DNA from: an uncultured Bacteroidales bacterium
GTDB lineage: Bacteria > Bacteroidota > Bacteroidia > Bacteroidales > UBA932
DNA length: 6,424 nucleotides
NCBI GenBank assembly: GCA_937901105.1
Contig: CALCHD010000023.1
Location: forward strand, 1 to 6,424
Direction: 5' to 3'
Positions 4,707-6,424 of the stretch are shown here, in pieces (the first letter of the stretch is position 1; the number at the start of each line of letters is the position of its first letter). A program made the position numbers and the translations under genes. Below the pieces are notes generated by a model, which did not search any database, was not told the DNA's origin, and saw nothing but the letters and a program-made list of their open reading frames with translations.

Positions 4707-5034
4707 TGTGGTAAAGAAATCATTGCATGATATTTTAACTGCAATTGAGGAAGTGGAAAGCTTTTTTGGCGATAAACCAAAATTGTTTGAGGAGTTTTGT
4801 GGGAACATCTGCTTAAAAAGGGCCATAGAGCGTAATGTTGAAATTATTGGAGAGGCAATGAACCGTATTCTTAAGATTGATAAGGATATTGCCATCACAA
4901 ATTCCAGAAGAATAGTAGATGCAAGGAATTATATCATTCATGGTTATGACAGCCTTTCTCCCGATATCCTTTGGAGCATGGTCATCAATCATTTTCCTAG
5001 GTTAAAAGAAGAAGTGGAGAGTCTTTTGGATTAG
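4699..5034 (+). CDS. hepT: HepT-type HEPN ribonuclease toxin (111 aa)
   Basis: A DUF86/HepT family HEPN protein, all-alpha, expected to act as a dimeric metal-independent RNase. With the start at 4699 (MDDVVKKSL) the motif Rx4HxY is R76-NYII-H81-G-Y83. R76 and H81 are the catalytic pair, and Y83 is the tyrosine that MntA AMPylates in the studied systems. The full consensus is intact, so the toxin is probably active. The frame is open from 4672, but that adds a hydrophobic leader unlike the family, while 4699 gives the usual N-terminus and the tight ATGGATGA overlap with the mntA stop. It lies just right of the nuclease island. Role by homology: toxin-antitoxin system, possibly anti-phage or plasmid maintenance. 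Confidence 0.9.
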   Translation: MDDVVKKSLHDILTAIEEVESFFGDKPKLFEEFCGNICLKRAIERNVEIIGEAMNRILKIDKDIAITNSRRIVDARNYIIHGYDSLSPDILWSMVINHFPRLKEEVESLLD

Positions 5035-5056
5035 TTCATTGTGCTATAATTCCCAC

Positions 5057-5087
5057 TTTTGCGCCTTATATGCCGCCACTTTTTTGA
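5057..5087 (+). repeat. Short repeated motif TTTTGCGCCTT-N8-CCACTT, copy 2
   Basis: TTTTGCGCCTT (5057-5067), eight bases, CCACTT (5076-5081), then TTTTGA. It corresponds to 3973-4002 with a one-base indel near the end. It lies 22 bases after the HepT stop codon in a 141-base gap containing no gene. Confidence 0.5.
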
Positions 5088-5163
5088 GATGGTCCCAAAA
5101 TTTGCCAAAAGAGTGCATGGAGCAGGTGTTTTGTCTTCTCTTCAGATTATAGGAGGAAATTGC

Positions 5164-5171
5164 TAATTTTG
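5164..5171 (+). promoter_or_regulatory. Candidate -7 box of the acetyltransferase gene
   Basis: TAATTTTG matches TAnnTTTG but ends only four bases before the ATG at 5176, implying a leaderless or nearly leaderless mRNA if it is real. An AGGAGGAAA stretch lies at 5151-5159, 16 bases before the ATG, too far for an ordinary Shine-Dalgarno site. Confidence 0.35.
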
Positions 5172-5175
5172 CCGC

Positions 5176-5799
5176 ATGAAAACAGAAGTTAATCCGCAAG
5201 ATACCGCCAGGGCTGAGGCATTCCAGATGTGGATGACCTCCCCAATGCCCATGGTTACCCTCACAAAAACCTTCAATGTAGGCAAGCTGGTTAAGGCAAG
5301 CAAAAAGCAAGGAGTAAAATTCAATGCCCTCCTGTGCTGGTGCATTGGAAAGGCAGCATCCCAGGTAAAGGAGTTCTACCTTCTTCCTGACAAAGGCAAG
5401 TTGTACAAGTATGACAGCATGGCTATCAATGTGATTGTTAACAACTGCAAGGGAGGAATCAATTCATGCGATATCCCTTTTACCGGTGATCTGAAGGAGT
5501 TTGTTGAGGCATACCATACCCTTACAGCGCAGGCGGCAGCAGAGTGCAAAAGCACTTTCCTTGAGGATTATATGATTGTTGGAACCTCTGCAATGGTTCA
5601 GACAGAGCTGGACTGTATTGTAAACCAGTACACAGACATGTTCAATAATCCAATGGTAATGTGGGGCAAATACCGCAAGGGCTGGTTCAAGACCACCCTT
5701 CCAATCTCTTTCCAGTTCCATCACTCCCAGATGGACGGCGGTCACGGAGCCATGTTCCTGGAACTTCTGCAGAGGGAGATATGCAAATTGGGCTGTTGA
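5176..5799 (+). CDS. CatA-like O-acetyltransferase (207 aa)
   Basis: A chloramphenicol-acetyltransferase-fold protein (Pfam CAT type), cytoplasmic, expected to move an acetyl group from acetyl-CoA to a hydroxyl. The catalytic motif HHxxxDG is present as HHSQMDGG: H183 is the general base and D187 the structural aspartate, four residues on as in CatA. Other family landmarks are the VKFNALLCWCIGKA helix (47-60), the SMAINVIV strand (81-88) and VQTELDCIVNQYTDMFNNPMVMWGKY (141-166). Length (207) is near the 210-220 usual for CatA. Resistance is not established: many chromosomal Bacteroidales homologues have unknown acceptors. Base composition is richer in GC than the genes to the left, suggesting resident sequence. 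It reads alone, with a promoter-like box just upstream and the MATE gene 123 bases downstream. Confidence 0.85.
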   Translation: MKTEVNPQDTARAEAFQMWMTSPMPMVTLTKTFNVGKLVKASKKQGVKFNALLCWCIGKAASQVKEFYLLPDKGKLYKYDSMAINVIVNNCKGGINSCDIPFTGDLKEFVEAYHTLTAQAAAECKSTFLEDYMIVGTSAMVQTELDCIVNQYTDMFNNPMVMWGKYRKGWFKTTLPISFQFHHSQMDGGHGAMFLELLQREICKLGC

Positions 5800-5822
5800 C
5801 ACACCTCGCCCTGCTCACTTCT

Positions 5823-5890
5823 GCTCCCGACAGAGATTTGCATAAGACAGTTCTTGCCGGGAACCCATATCAAGAGCCTATATCGGGAGC
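5823..5890 (+). other. Spaced inverted repeat between the acetyltransferase and MATE genes
   Basis: GCTCCCGA (5823-5830) is exactly complementary to TCGGGAGC (5883-5890) across 52 bases, which include a small inner TCTTG/CAAGA pairing. A T run follows at 5900-5905, ten bases after the stem, so it is a poor terminator. It may be a leader structure of the MATE gene or the end of the acetyltransferase transcript. Confidence 0.35.
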
Positions 5891-5906
5891 CCATTAAGAT
5901 TTTTTG

Positions 5907-5914
5907 TATCTTTG
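5907..5914 (+). promoter_or_regulatory. Candidate -7 box of the MATE gene
   Basis: TATCTTTG is an exact TAnnTTTG match ending eight bases before the ATG at 5923. Transcription would start very close to the start codon. No -33 element is clear. Confidence 0.45.
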
Positions 5915-5922
5915 GAGCAGAT

Positions 5923-6424
5923 ATGAAAACACATATAACAAACAGGGAAATCTGGGGCATAGCACTTCCAATTATGCTGGGGAACATGGCCCAGACCATC
6001 ATCAATTTTACGGATACTGCATTTTTGGGCCATTTGGGGGTAATTGCTTTGGGGGCTTCCATGTTGGCCGGACTGTTCTATTTTGTGTTCACAACTGTGG
6101 CGGCAGGTTTTGCTGTGGGTATCCAGATTATTGTGGCACGCCGTTTTGGTGAGAAAAATTACGGGAGGATTGGAATCATCTTTGAGCACGGGGCAATATT
6201 TGTAACGTTGCTGGGTATGGCCCTGTTTTCAATACTTTATTTTTTCTCAGACCAGCTGCTGTTGAGGCTTATAGATTCGCCCAATATTTATGAGGCCTCC
6301 CTGGATTACATAAAATACCGGCAGTTTGGAATTGCCTTTGTGTGCTTCAACTTCCTTTACAGGGCTTTATACGTTGGGTTGTCCAATACAAAGGTAATCA
6401 CATATTCCACTGTAATCATGGCGG
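5923..6424 (+). CDS. MATE-family multidrug/sodium efflux transporter (N-terminal part)
   Basis: Inner-membrane antiporter of the MATE (NorM/DinF-like) family, which exports cationic compounds in exchange for sodium or protons. The open frame runs 167 codons from the ATG to the window edge without a stop. Visible landmarks are the first helix with EIWGIALPIMLGNMAQTI and FTDTAFLGHLG (9-39), a second helix around ALGASMLAGLFYF (42-54) leading to AAGFAVGIQIIVARRFGE (60-77), and further hydrophobic segments (GAIFVTLLGMALFSILYFF, 90-108). This gives about a third of the usual 440-460 residues. The start is chosen because the charged MKTHITNREIW leader precedes the first helix as in relatives. It lies 123 bases after the acetyltransferase gene with its own promoter-like box, so separate transcription is likely. 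Confidence 0.9.
   Translation, partial: MKTHITNREIWGIALPIMLGNMAQTIINFTDTAFLGHLGVIALGASMLAGLFYFVFTTVAAGFAVGIQIIVARRFGEKNYGRIGIIFEHGAIFVTLLGMALFSILYFFSDQLLLRLIDSPNIYEASLDYIKYRQFGIAFVCFNFLYRALYVGLSNTKVITYSTVIMA

Noticed and set aside
4488..4898. Minus-strand 136-codon frame opposite mntA and hepT
   Set aside because: It is the antisense shadow of two well-recognised genes and has no family resemblance of its own.

Overview
The window looks like a chromosomal stretch of a Bacteroidota bacterium, probably of the order Bacteroidales. Supporting signs are TAnnTTTG promoter -7 boxes just upstream of five genes, weak or absent Shine-Dalgarno sites, a lipoprotein signal ending in SSC, and a CatA-like acetyltransferase and MATE pump that read like Bacteroidales proteins. 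Base composition is a mosaic: the acetyltransferase and MATE genes are moderately GC-rich, while about 600-4035 and the 4407-5034 toxin pair are visibly AT-richer and look acquired.

Layout. Bases 1-37 are the last codons of a gene whose body lies left of the window. The gene is tentatively the GGGtGRT-protein family. A small hairpin and a strong intrinsic terminator follow (58-115). Bases 116-608 hold no convincing gene. They contain a C-run tract that is G-quadruplex-prone on the minus strand, then about 390 bases of degenerate repeats with a period near 72-73 and several competing inverted repeats. Next come two minus-strand genes, a lipoprotein (1866-2438) and a PD-(D/E)XK-type nuclease (609-1850), probably one operon. 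Diverging from them is a plus-strand gene (2529-3860) with five tandem DUF723-like zinc-binding repeats fused to a nuclease domain of the same family. At 4036-4234 lies a frame-disrupted copy of the 3' end of the gene that closes at base 37. Bases 1-80 and 4198-4277 are direct repeats (78 of 80 identical), so the nuclease/lipoprotein cargo sits between two copies of one gene's 3' end.

Right of the second copy and its own terminator lies a complete MntA-HepT (MNT/HEPN) toxin-antitoxin pair with overlapping genes. It is followed by a CatA-like acetyltransferase and the first 167 codons of a MATE efflux transporter that runs off the window.

Working picture: a roughly 4.2-kb nuclease-bearing insert lies at the 3' end of a conserved gene, reconstituting or duplicating that end, next to a second accessory module (MntA-HepT). 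No integrase, transposase or methyltransferase is present, so mobility by the nucleases themselves (homing-like) or defence are both open. The insertion model is inference; the repeat and the gene content are seen directly.
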